Notes: generated by a model not told the origin, from the letters alone. A DNA stretch of 6,778 nt from an uncultured Clostridia bacterium (GCA_947175655.1 CAMWNQ010000093.1:1-6778), one strand, 5' to 3'; positions 1-6,405 are shown, counted from the first letter of the stretch. Numbers and translations are program-made.

Positions 1-11
1 TCAAAAAAGGC

Positions 12-40
12 TTGACATTTTCAAAAAGATGTGATATACT
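12..40 (+). promoter_or_regulatory. Strong sigma-A promoter for the tRNA operon
   Basis: A perfect -35 box TTGACA (12-17) is followed by a 17-base spacer and a -10 box TATACT (35-40). A TG one base upstream of the -10 box makes it an extended -10. Transcription should begin at about 47, leaving a leader of roughly 45 bases before the first tRNA at 91. The near-consensus match fits the high expression expected of stable RNA genes. No other promoter is visible between the four tRNAs, so one transcript is likely. Confidence 0.88.
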
Positions 41-90
41 ATAATAGTCGTCAGGGAGATGACAAAAAATAAATAATGAATAACGGTTAT

Positions 91-175
91 GCGAGTGTGC
101 TGGAATAGGCAGACAGGCACGTTTGAGGGGCGTGTGTCAACCGACGTATGGGTTCAAGTCCCATCACTCGCACCA
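91..175 (+). tRNA. tRNA-Leu (anticodon GAG), CCA encoded
   Basis: The acceptor stem GCGAGTG (91-97) pairs with CACTCGC (165-171), followed by discriminator A172 and an encoded CCA (173-175). The anticodon stem CACGT/GCGTG (118-122/130-134) closes the loop TTGAGGG, giving anticodon GAG at 125-127, which reads CUC and CUU. A long variable arm (GTC/GAC around AACC) marks it as a class II tRNA, as expected for leucine. The T arm is ATGGG-TTCAAGT-CCCAT (148-164). It is the first gene of the operon and the only one of the four with a genome-encoded CCA end. Confidence 0.95.
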
Positions 176-192
176 ATATTTATATTTTATAT

Positions 193-263
<71 letters not shown>

Positions 264-272
264 CTTTATAAT

Positions 273-346
273 GCGCCTTTAACTCAGCTGGATAGAGTAA
301 CTGCCTTCTAAGCAGTAAGCCATTGGTTCGAGTCCAATAAGGCGCG
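273..346 (+). tRNA. tRNA-Arg (anticodon TCT)
   Basis: The acceptor stem GCGCCTT (273-279) pairs with AAGGCGC (339-345), with discriminator G346. The anticodon stem ACTGC/GCAGT (300-304/312-316) encloses CTTCTAA, giving anticodon TCT at 307-309, which reads AGA and AGG, common arginine codons in AT-rich Firmicutes. A D arm (CTCAGCTGGATAGAG) and a T arm with GGTTCGAGTCC are present. No CCA is encoded; the next bases are TCA. Confidence 0.96.
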
Positions 347-355
347 TCAATATAT

Positions 356-430
356 GGTGGGTATAGCTTAGTCGGTTAAAGCGTCGGATTGTGGTCCCGA
401 AGACCGTGAGTTCGAATCTCACTATCCACC
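356..430 (+). tRNA. tRNA-His (anticodon GTG) with encoded G-1
   Basis: The T arm GTGAG-TTCGAAT-CTCAC fixes the numbering. Seven acceptor pairs are GTGGGTA (357-363) with TATCCAC (423-429). This leaves G356 as the extra G-1 opposite C73 (430), the identity pair of tRNA-His recognised by HisRS. The anticodon GTG is at 391-393 in the loop TTGTGGT. Under this folding the pair next to the loop (388 with 396) is A·C rather than the usual A-U, a small irregularity. CCA is not encoded. It is the last gene of the operon, with a terminator 12 bases downstream. Confidence 0.95.
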
Positions 431-442
431 CTTAGTATTTTG

Positions 443-469
443 TCCGGATTATAAAATCCGGATTTTTTT
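443..469 (+). terminator. Intrinsic terminator of the tRNA operon
   Basis: An 8-bp perfect stem TCCGGATT/AATCCGGA (443-450/455-462) with loop ATAA is followed at once by seven T residues (463-469). This is a textbook Rho-independent terminator just after tRNA-His. Confidence 0.93.
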
Positions 470-487
470 ATTATCAATGATAAATTT

Positions 488-522
488 AAAAGGCAGTGAT
501 TTTTATAAGTCACTGCCCTTTT
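488..522 (-). terminator. Bidirectional terminator between convergent units
   Basis: The stem GGCAGTGA/TCACTGCC (492-499/510-517) has a 10-base loop. On the minus strand it follows the epimerase stop codon (524-526) and is trailed by TTTT. On the plus strand it is trailed by CTTTT, so it can act in both directions. It is the main terminator for the minus-strand gene and a backup for the tRNA operon. Confidence 0.85.
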
Positions 523-523
523 G

Positions 524-1483
524 TTATTTAGTATTATGTATATCCCATCTGAAAGATGTTATCTTTGATGCCTTATTATTATCAAGCATATTGTTATATA
601 AAAATGTAGACCAGTCAAGATAACGGTAATCTGTTTTGTCATCTTTATTTTTTGAAACTTTTCTGATGATATTTGCCAGTCCTGAAGACTTCAGAGACGA
701 TTTCTGAACAACAGGTGCAAGACTGTGATACTTATTCATAAAAGCAATTATATCTGATGCTGTTGTAAGATTTTTGTCACTTACATTATATATTCCTGTA
801 TACTTTGGTTCATCAGCATTATTCACAAAGCACAATATAAAATCTACAAGATTATGAACACAGCAAAACTGAAAACCATATTGTCCTGTACCATATACAA
901 ATTTTGACCCATCTTTTGGGTCTGTTATTTTTGCCACAAGATTATCATAATAATTCTTAGTATAAACAGGTGCAACCCTGCATATACAGCATATCGCATT
1001 TTTTTGTGTTCTCAATTCCTTTGCAAATTCATTTTCTGATTCAAGTTTCATAATTGCATAATTTGAAATAGGCTTAAGCTCATCATCTTCTCTGAGTGGT
1101 TCCCTTGAATCCACAAGCTTATATACCTGTGAAGTGCTTATTGTTATAATTTTTTTAATACCAGCCTCAAAAGCAAAACGATAAATAAACTTATCAAAAG
1201 TCTTACTTATCTGCATTTCATTTTCTGTTACAATATTTGTGAAGTCATTATCAACCGTACAAGCAAGATTTACTACAGCATCTATCTGATTGTTTTCAAA
1301 TATTTCAGCATATTTTGTCTTATCAGCTGGTCCTGCTTCAATAAACGAATAATTTGCTTTTCTTTCATTATAATTACCTGCCTTAGAATCAACCGCTATG
1401 ACAATATTTTCTTTTTTAAGAAGACCAGAGCAAACATGCTGACCTATAATCCCACAGCCTCCCGTTACTAAAACTGTATTCAT
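524..1483 (-). CDS. NAD-dependent epimerase/dehydratase family protein (extended SDR)
   Basis: A 319-residue protein of the extended short-chain dehydrogenase/reductase family, probably cytosolic and acting on a nucleotide sugar; the substrate is not identifiable. The N-terminal Rossmann fold shows the NAD motif TGGCGIIG (residues 7-14) and an acidic Asp at the end of beta-2 (AVDSK). The STS motif (116-118) and Tyr142-x3-Lys146 (YAIMK) form the usual catalytic triad. Length is normal for the family. It resembles the GalE encoded further right in fold and N-terminus but lacks the GalE signatures (HFAGLKAVGES, RYFNP), so it should not be called GalE. The ATG start is supported by AGGAGG (1492-1497) eight bases upstream. 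It has its own promoter and a terminator directly downstream, so it appears monocistronic. The family call is firm; the function is open. Confidence 0.88.
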   Translation of the reverse strand: MNTVLVTGGCGIIGQHVCSGLLKKENIVIAVDSKAGNYNERKANYSFIEAGPADKTKYAEIFENNQIDAVVNLACTVDNDFTNIVTENEMQISKTFDKFIYRFAFEAGIKKIITISTSQVYKLVDSREPLREDDELKPISNYAIMKLESENEFAKELRTQKNAICCICRVAPVYTKNYYDNLVAKITDPKDGSKFVYGTGQYGFQFCCVHNLVDFILCFVNNADEPKYTGIYNVSDKNLTTASDIIAFMNKYHSLAPVVQKSSLKSSGLANIIRKVSKNKDDKTDYRYLDWSTFLYNNMLDNNKASKITSFRWDIHNTK

Positions 1484-1491
1484 AGAAAGGA

Positions 1492-1497
1492 CCTCCT
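1492..1497 (-). promoter_or_regulatory. Ribosome binding site of the epimerase gene
   Basis: The minus-strand sequence AGGAGG lies eight bases before the ATG at 1481-1483. It is a full match to the anti-Shine-Dalgarno core and fixes this start. Confidence 0.85.
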
Positions 1498-1520
1498 GTT
1501 TAAATTTTATTACTTATATT

Positions 1521-1549
1521 ATTCTAACATATATAAATTTAAAAATCAA
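1521..1549 (-). promoter_or_regulatory. Promoter of the epimerase gene
   Basis: On the minus strand, TTGATT (1544-1549) is followed by a 17-base spacer and TAGAAT (1521-1526). A TG one base upstream of the hexamer makes it an extended -10. The start of transcription should fall near 1514, about 30 bases before the ATG. The -35 box matches four of six consensus bases and the -10 box five of six. Confidence 0.72.
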
Positions 1550-1575
1550 TGCACATTATAAACTAAATTTTTTCC

Positions 1576-1621
1576 AAAAACAGCAAGTCTTAATAACTTT
1601 TTTTATCAAGAACAGCTTTTT
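1576..1621 (-). terminator. Weak candidate terminator after the lipoprotein gene
   Basis: Just past the tandem stop codons TAATAA of the solute-binding protein gene, TCTTGATAA (1603-1611) can pair with TTATTAAGA (1588-1596). This gives a nine-pair stem with one G·U and a six-base loop. After an internal bulge, GC and AAAA/TTTT pairs may extend it. The stem is AU-rich and no clean T tract follows at once, so readthrough into the epimerase gene is possible. Confidence 0.35.
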
Positions 1622-1622
1622 A

Positions 1623-3005
1623 TTACTTTTCAAGACTTTTATTTACTTCATCAATAAGAGTTTCAATTACAGAATAAACCGATTCAAAAGTTTCATTCCA
1701 TTCAGTACCATATGCCGATTCACAAACTGCTCTTTCAGTAATTTCACCAATATCAGAAGATGCACCCTTTGAGAAATCAAATTCAGGATTTTCAGAAGCC
1801 ATATCATTCATTTTATTTTTCATATCAATCATATCATAAGTCCAGCCAAAATCCTTTGTAGTCTGCTCATCAGAAATATCTCTCAAATCCTGCTTTATCA
1901 GAACATATCTTTTGCAGTCAAGATATTTTGCAACACCCTCAGGATTTTCACCGCCTTTTACAAAAACATAACTATCCATAGAAGCCGGAATATAATATTT
2001 ATCTGCTTCAGGGTCTTTTGGCATCGGAACAAAAGCCATATCCTCACCAAAAAGAGTTTTCCATTTATCAGGTGTTGTATAAAGTTTCCAGATGCCACAG
2101 GGATAAAATAATAACTTGCCCTCTCCTATATATTCAGGGTGTTCGTGCCAGCCATATGACTCACTGCCTATAGCAATATTGCCATTTAATGAAAGTCGAT
2201 ACAAATAATTTTGGACACGTTCCATAGATGTTTCCGCAAAATTATTAACCAGTTTTCCGTCATTCAGTGCTATTGCAGGAACTCCTGTTGTTTGAACAAA
2301 TGCAGATTGAAACCACCAACCGTCAATACCATATTTCTGATTATCAATATCTACAAATTTATTCAGCATTTCTTCAAAAGTATTCCAGTTCCATTTTCCC
2401 TGTTCAAAAAGCACAACAGGGTCTTCAAGTCCAGCATCAGCAATTGTATTTTTATTATATATCACTGCACAACCTTCACCATTTACAGAAGTAGCCGTCA
2501 TATAATGCTTTCCATTCCAGATAAAAGAATCATTGACGTTTTTAATATCTTTCCACAAATAAGAATCAAAATCTATATAATCATCAACAGGCACAAACAT
2601 CTCTTTTATTACACCTTTCGGAAAAGCATCAAAATCAGAGGCGGAAAAGAAATCTATTCCTTCTCCGCCATTAATATATTGTGCAAGCTTTTCATAACGT
2701 TCTTCATATGAAACAGGATAATATATTACTTCTCCGCCATAACGTTCCTGAAATACAGCAAGGTCAACAGGAACATTCTTGCCAGTACTGTCCGGATTGA
2801 TATCCCACGTTGCAAGCCATTTTATTTTATTGTTTTCAAGACTGCCCGTAAGATTTTCATCTTCAGATGACACATTTTTAATATATTCCCTGATTTCAGG
2901 GTCAAGGTCTCTCAAAGGAATAGTATCTTTACTATCACTGCAAGCCGTCATCAAAACAGAAAACATCGCAAATCCAGACATTAAAAATACTTTGATTTTT
3001 TTCAT
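1623..3005 (-). CDS. Extracellular solute-binding lipoprotein (family 1, ABC importer type)
   Basis: About 460 residues, a membrane-anchored substrate-binding lipoprotein of the family 1 (carbohydrate-type) class. The start chosen gives MKKIKVF followed by a hydrophobic segment and the lipobox LMTAC with Cys22, so a type II signal peptide should be removed and Cys22 lipidated. A TGAGGT ribosome site (3014-3019) lies nine bases upstream. A longer reading to 3095 would put 30 residues before the signal peptide and overlap the neighbour, so it is rejected. Family-typical stretches include WNGKHY, VIYNKNTIADAGLEDP and a following W.W.TFEEM segment. The ligand cannot be deduced; sugars or oligosaccharides are usual for the family. 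No permease or ATPase gene adjoins it, so it is an orphan here. It is the last gene of the galE operon by position, 29 bases after the MetH activation gene, although an internal promoter cannot be excluded. Confidence 0.87.
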   Translation of the reverse strand: MKKIKVFLMSGFAMFSVLMTACSDSKDTIPLRDLDPEIREYIKNVSSEDENLTGSLENNKIKWLATWDINPDSTGKNVPVDLAVFQERYGGEVIYYPVSYEERYEKLAQYINGGEGIDFFSASDFDAFPKGVIKEMFVPVDDYIDFDSYLWKDIKNVNDSFIWNGKHYMTATSVNGEGCAVIYNKNTIADAGLEDPVVLFEQGKWNWNTFEEMLNKFVDIDNQKYGIDGWWFQSAFVQTTGVPAIALNDGKLVNNFAETSMERVQNYLYRLSLNGNIAIGSESYGWHEHPEYIGEGKLLFYPCGIWKLYTTPDKWKTLFGEDMAFVPMPKDPEADKYYIPASMDSYVFVKGGENPEGVAKYLDCKRYVLIKQDLRDISDEQTTKDFGWTYDMIDMKNKMNDMASENPEFDFSKGASSDIGEITERAVCESAYGTEWNETFESVYSVIETLIDEVNKSLEK

Positions 3006-3013
3006 TTTAAAAA

Positions 3014-3019
3014 ACCTCA
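3014..3019 (-). promoter_or_regulatory. Ribosome binding site deciding the lipoprotein start
   Basis: The minus-strand sequence TGAGGT contains GAGG nine bases before the ATG at 3003-3005. It supports the start that places the signal peptide at the N-terminus, over two upstream in-frame ATGs. Confidence 0.7.
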
Positions 3020-3034
3020 TATAAATATATTTAT

Positions 3035-3706
3035 TTAACAGTGACCGCCTTCCAAAGAAAAACGACACTTCCCTTTCATATTGCAGGACTGACATCCTTT
3101 GCGTTTATTTTCAACAGGAATATCAGATATTCCTATTATTGCTGTAACTGACTTTCTCGGTATCATCAAATATTCCGGTGTTAAAGTCAATCCGATACGT
3201 TTTTCAGCATTCAGAAATTTTATTAAATCTTTCTGATATGACAAAGAAAAATCGCCATATCCTGCACTATATCTCCAAACAGAATATTTTACACCAATTT
3301 CAGAAAATATCTCATTTTCTGCAATATCACAGGCTGTTTCTATTGCAGATGAACACATTGCATCAAGAGTATATGCCTCTGCCATATCATTTACTTCTGC
3401 ACAGCTTATAAGACGGTCTGCTGTTGATGTAAGAGTAACTGCCATTATTATTGCTCGGTTACAGCCTTTAAGATGATTTATTAAATCTTTACTTTCAATG
3501 ATTACAGGCATTCCGGAAAATTTTATTTTATTTTCTGAGTCTTCAAAAATTTCTATTTCAGATACTCTATATACATATTTAGGAAATATGCTTGATTTTA
3601 TAAGATTTTCTGATTTTTCAAGAATTTTTTCAAGTTCTTCCGGAACTTCACCCTTATGTCCCATATAACGAAGGGTTTCGCCTCTTGAAATCAAATCAAG
3701 TTTCAT
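3035..3706 (-). CDS. Stand-alone methionine synthase (MetH) activation-domain protein
   Basis: A 223-residue protein matching the C-terminal S-adenosylmethionine-binding activation domain of cobalamin-dependent methionine synthase. In MetH this domain binds AdoMet for reductive methylation of inactive cob(II)alamin. The key motif is RYSAGYGDFSLSYQ (145-158), equivalent to the R-x-S-x-G-Y AdoMet-binding motif of MetH, followed by the LGLT/P-like stretch IGLTLTPEYLMIPRKSVTAIIG. The homocysteine, folate and cobalamin domains are absent, so this must act in trans on a MetH encoded elsewhere. The C-terminus carries four cysteines (205, 208, 214, 223; C-x2-C-x5-C-x8-C) that could bind a metal or Fe-S cluster. 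Its ATG overlaps the metF stop (TAATG), implying translational coupling, and GGGAG precedes it. The domain call is strong; the in-trans role is inferred from family and context. Confidence 0.88.
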   Translation of the reverse strand: MKLDLISRGETLRYMGHKGEVPEELEKILEKSENLIKSSIFPKYVYRVSEIEIFEDSENKIKFSGMPVIIESKDLINHLKGCNRAIIMAVTLTSTADRLISCAEVNDMAEAYTLDAMCSSAIETACDIAENEIFSEIGVKYSVWRYSAGYGDFSLSYQKDLIKFLNAEKRIGLTLTPEYLMIPRKSVTAIIGISDIPVENKRKGCQSCNMKGKCRFSLEGGHC

Positions 3707-4575
3707 TATTTTTTGCTCCCTATTATGCCAGATACCGCATCAGATATTTTTCTTGCTACATAAGAATTATTCATAGTGTAAAGATGTATTCCGTCAACAT
3801 CATTTGCAAGAAGGTCAACTATTTGATTAATTGCATATGCTATTCCGGCATCTCTCAAAGCCTCCGGATTATTTTCATACTTCTGCATCATCTTTGAGAA
3901 CTTAGCTGGAAGACTTGCACCACACATACTAACCATTCTTTCAATCTGCTTTTTATTTACAACAGGCATAATTCCAGCTTCAATAGGAACATTTATCCCT
4001 GCTATTGCAGTCTTTTCACGGAATCTGTAAAAAGCATCATTATCAAAAAAGAGCTGTGTTATAAGATGGTCAGCACCAGCATCTACTTTCTTTTTTAAAT
4101 TTATAACATCTTCAACAAGATTTGCAGAATCCATATGACCTTCCGGATAGCAAGCACCTGCTATGTCAAAATCACCTTTTGATTTTATAAAAGTTATTAA
4201 ATCACTAGCATGTTCAAAATGTCTTTTAGGCTCTATATCAGGATTAATATCCCCTCTTAAAGCAAGAACGTTTTCAATACCACGATTTTTAAATTCTTCA
4301 AGAACATCTGATATTTCATCTTTTGAGTAATTTATGCAGGGAAGATGCACCATAGGTTCAACGTTGTTTCCCTCTTTTATCTTTGAGGCTATTTCACACG
4401 ATAATGCACCGTTTCCGCTTCCACCGGCACTGAATGTAACGCTTATGAAGTCCGGAGAAAGCCCCTTCAATTCATCAAGAGTTTTATATACAATATCAAT
4501 TGAATCTGTTTTTTTAGGGGGAAAAACTTCAAATGAAAAAACAGTTTTTTCATTAAATTTATCTCTTATTCTCAT
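3706..4575 (-). CDS. metF: 5,10-methylenetetrahydrofolate reductase
   Basis: A 289-residue flavoprotein reducing 5,10-methylene-THF to 5-methyl-THF, the methyl donor for methionine synthase; cytosolic. It is a TIM-barrel family member of normal bacterial length. Visible signatures are FSFEVFPPK with the catalytic Glu16 (E. coli Glu28), LALRGD with Asp109 (E. coli Asp120, near the flavin), CYPEGH (142-147), ITQLFFD with Gln174, PIEAGIMPV and the C-terminal GIHLYTMN. The start ATG is preceded by GGAG at a suitable distance. It lies 26 bases after ung and shares one base with the downstream MetH activation gene. That adjacency puts the folate-to-methionine methyl transfer steps under joint control. 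No S-box or T-box leader is seen in the short gap before it, so regulation would come from the upstream galE promoter. Confidence 0.96.
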   Translation of the reverse strand: MRIRDKFNEKTVFSFEVFPPKKTDSIDIVYKTLDELKGLSPDFISVTFSAGGSGNGALSCEIASKIKEGNNVEPMVHLPCINYSKDEISDVLEEFKNRGIENVLALRGDINPDIEPKRHFEHASDLITFIKSKGDFDIAGACYPEGHMDSANLVEDVINLKKKVDAGADHLITQLFFDNDAFYRFREKTAIAGINVPIEAGIMPVVNKKQIERMVSMCGASLPAKFSKMMQKYENNPEALRDAGIAYAINQIVDLLANDVDGIHLYTMNNSYVARKISDAVSGIIGSKK

Positions 4576-4601
4576 TAAAAATACTCCATTTACTAATTTA
4601 T

Positions 4602-5273
4602 TTAATCTATAGACCAGTTTATAGGTTCTATACCGTTTTCTTTAAGAAATTCATTGGCTTTTGAAAAATGTTTACAGCCAAAGAATCCATTATATGCAGA
4701 TAACGGACTTGGATGTGCAGCAGTTAATATACAATGATTTGGATTTGTTATATATTTTGCTTTTGATTTTGCATCACGTCCCCAAAGAAGAAATACCATA
4801 GGCTTTTCTCTGAGATTCAGTAATTTTATAACATTATCAGTAAATGTTTCCCAGCCTAATCCCTGATGACTCTTAGGTGTATTTGCTCTGACCGTAAGAA
4901 CAGTATTCAAAAGCAATACTCCGTTTTCAGCCCATTTAGTAAGCTCTCCATGTTTTCCGAAATTATCAATTCCGGTATCGCTCTTAATCTCTTTAAAAAT
5001 GTTTACAAGTGATGGCGGAGGAGTTATTCCTTTTTTTACTGAAAAACTCAAACCGTGCGCCTGACCTTCTCCGTGATACGGGTCTTGTCCGATAATCACT
5101 GCTTTTACATCATCATAAGATGTAAGTTTCATTGCATTAAATATATCATACATTCCCGGAAAAATTCTTTGAGTTTTATATTCTTCTATTAAAATTTGTC
5201 TGAGTTTTAAATAATATTCTTTTTTAAATTCATCTTCCAGAAGTTTATCCCAGTCATTGCCAAAATTAATCAT
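4602..5273 (-). CDS. ung: Uracil-DNA glycosylase, family 1
   Basis: A 223-residue base-excision repair enzyme that hydrolyses the N-glycosidic bond of uracil in DNA. Using the ATG at 5271-5273, the key residues fall exactly on E. coli Ung numbering: GQDPYH at 62-67 with catalytic Asp64, Phe77 in LSFSV, Asn123 in LLNTVLTV, and His187 in HPSPLS (187-192). The ATG has AGGAG (5282-5286) eight bases upstream. A GTG three codons earlier (5280-5282) is in frame but overlaps that ribosome site, so it is not used here. Full length and apparently intact. It sits 23 bases after galE and 26 before metF on the same strand, and has no mechanistic tie to either neighbour beyond sharing the transcript. Confidence 0.97.
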   Translation of the reverse strand: MINFGNDWDKLLEDEFKKEYYLKLRQILIEEYKTQRIFPGMYDIFNAMKLTSYDDVKAVIIGQDPYHGEGQAHGLSFSVKKGITPPPSLVNIFKEIKSDTGIDNFGKHGELTKWAENGVLLLNTVLTVRANTPKSHQGLGWETFTDNVIKLLNLREKPMVFLLWGRDAKSKAKYITNPNHCILTAAHPSPLSAYNGFFGCKHFSKANEFLKENGIEPINWSID

Positions 5274-5281
5274 ATTAAACA

Positions 5282-5286
5282 CTCCT
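5282..5286 (-). promoter_or_regulatory. Ribosome binding site fixing the ung start
   Basis: The minus-strand AGGAG lies eight bases before ATG 5271-5273. It overlaps the alternative GTG start codon at 5280-5282, which therefore cannot be served by it. Confidence 0.8.
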
Positions 5287-5296
5287 ATATTTTATA

Positions 5297-6310
5297 TTAT
5301 TCAATACCATTTGGATTAAGTTTTGTAAAATTCCAGCTGTCAAGACACATATCATCAAGAGTAAGTTTAGCTTCCCAACCGAATAACTTTTTAGCTTTTT
5401 CTGCATTAGCAAAAGATGTATCAATATCTCCGGCACGTCTTTGAGTTATTTTTTTAGGTATTTCCTTGCCACAAGCCTTTTCATATGCTGATACAACCTC
5501 AAGAACACTTGAGCCGTTTCCTGTACCGAGATTTACAGCTTCAAAACCATCGTTATTTTCTGAATATTTTAATGCACATACGTGACCTGCTGCCAAATCA
5601 GATACATGAATATAATCTCTTACACCTGTACCGTCAGGAGTATCATAATCATCACCGAATACACGAAGTTCTTTAAGCTTTCCCTGTGCAACCTGTGCAA
5701 TATAAGGAACAAGATTGTTGGGTATTCCATTAGGATTTTCACCTATAAGACCACTTTTATCTGCTCCAATCGGATTGAAATAACGAAGTGCAACAGCTCC
5801 GAAAGTTTCATCAGAAACACATATATCCCTGAGAATTTGTTCAATTATTACTTTAGTATATCCATAAGGATTAGTTGCAGATGTTGGCATATCTTCAGTA
5901 TAAGGTGCTTTATTGTTCATACCATAAACAGTAGCAGAAGATGAAAATACAATTTTTTTGCAGTTGTATTCTCTCATAACTTTCAGAAGTACAAGAGTAC
6001 CAGTGATATTATTTGAATAATATTCAATTGGCTTCTGAACTGATTCTCCAACAGCCTTAAGACCTGCAAAATGAATTACAGCATCTATTTTATTTTCTGA
6101 AAAAATCTGACAGGTAGCATCATAATCACAAATATCGGCTTCATAAAATTTTACTGATTTTCCAGTAATCTTTTCTATTCTGTCACAAACTGCTTTTTTA
6201 GAATTGCTGAGATTATCCATTATAACAACATTATATCCGGATTTGAGAAGTTCCGCACAAGTATGACTACCTATAAAACCAGTACCACCAGTAACTAAAA
6301 TATTTTGCAT
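5297..6310 (-). CDS. galE: UDP-glucose 4-epimerase
   Basis: A 337-residue NAD-dependent enzyme interconverting UDP-glucose and UDP-galactose (Leloir pathway; also supplies galactosyl units for envelope polysaccharides); cytosolic. Signatures: TGGTGFIG (7-14) for NAD binding, HFAGLKAVGESVQKP (80-94), FSSSATVYG with catalytic Ser124, YGYTK with Tyr149 and Lys153, RYFNPIGAD, GVRDYIHVSDLA and RRAGD (291-295). Numbering aligns with E. coli GalE without gaps at the catalytic residues. Residue 299, a tyrosine in E. coli, is serine here; small residues at this gate are linked to additional activity on UDP-GlcNAc/UDP-GalNAc. The start has AGGAGG (6319-6324) eight bases upstream and a strong promoter at 6348-6376. 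It is the first gene of the operon. No galK or galT is adjacent. Confidence 0.97.
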   Translation of the reverse strand: MQNILVTGGTGFIGSHTCAELLKSGYNVVIMDNLSNSKKAVCDRIEKITGKSVKFYEADICDYDATCQIFSENKIDAVIHFAGLKAVGESVQKPIEYYSNNITGTLVLLKVMREYNCKKIVFSSSATVYGMNNKAPYTEDMPTSATNPYGYTKVIIEQILRDICVSDETFGAVALRYFNPIGADKSGLIGENPNGIPNNLVPYIAQVAQGKLKELRVFGDDYDTPDGTGVRDYIHVSDLAAGHVCALKYSENNDGFEAVNLGTGNGSSVLEVVSAYEKACGKEIPKKITQRRAGDIDTSFANAEKAKKLFGWEAKLTLDDMCLDSWNFTKLNPNGIE

Positions 6311-6318
6311 AAAGAAAT

Positions 6319-6324
6319 CCTCCT
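6319..6324 (-). promoter_or_regulatory. Ribosome binding site of galE
   Basis: A full AGGAGG on the minus strand, eight bases before the ATG at 6308-6310, confirms the galE start. Confidence 0.85.
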
Positions 6325-6333
6325 GTAAAAAAC

Positions 6334-6350
6334 AATATTATATTAATATT
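6334..6350. repeat. Inverted repeat over the predicted galE transcription start
   Basis: AATATTA (6334-6340) and TAATATT (6344-6350) form a perfect inverted repeat with 7-base arms around TAT. Its centre (6342) falls about where transcription from the 6348-6376 promoter should start, and it overlaps the -10 box. This is a typical place for a repressor operator, but the all-AT content means chance is a real alternative. Confidence 0.35.
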
Positions 6351-6376
6351 ATACAATATAATAACTGATATTTCAA
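6348..6376 (-). promoter_or_regulatory. Promoter of the galE-ung-metF operon
   Basis: On the minus strand, TTGAAA (6371-6376, five of six) is followed by a 17-base spacer and a perfect TATAAT (6348-6353). The expected start is near 6341, giving a leader of about 30 bases. No comparable promoter was seen in the short gaps between the downstream genes, which supports a single transcript. Confidence 0.85.
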
Positions 6377-6405
6377 GGGATATTTTTTAATTTCATTAAA
6401 ATTTC

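Noticed and set aside
2211..2711. Plus-strand open frame of 166 codons
   Set aside because: It is antisense to the middle of the solute-binding lipoprotein gene, has low-quality composition (Ile, Phe, Lys and His rich) and lacks a ribosome site or promoter.
3006..3095. Longer N-terminus for the lipoprotein (30 extra residues)
   Set aside because: It overlaps the end of the MetH activation gene, puts a charged stretch before the signal peptide, and is not needed because a ribosome site serves the ATG at 3003-3005.
4576..4601. Possible riboswitch (S-box or cobalamin) before metF
   Set aside because: The gap to ung is only 26 bases and holds just the ribosome site, too short for any known riboswitch.
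5274..5282. GTG start for ung, three codons upstream
   Set aside because: The codon overlaps the AGGAG that serves the ATG at 5271-5273, and the shorter form gives Asp64, Asn123 and His187 exactly as in E. coli.
5582..5944. Plus-strand open frame of 120 codons within galE
   Set aside because: It is antisense to a highly conserved galE region and its composition follows from the reverse complement of that gene.
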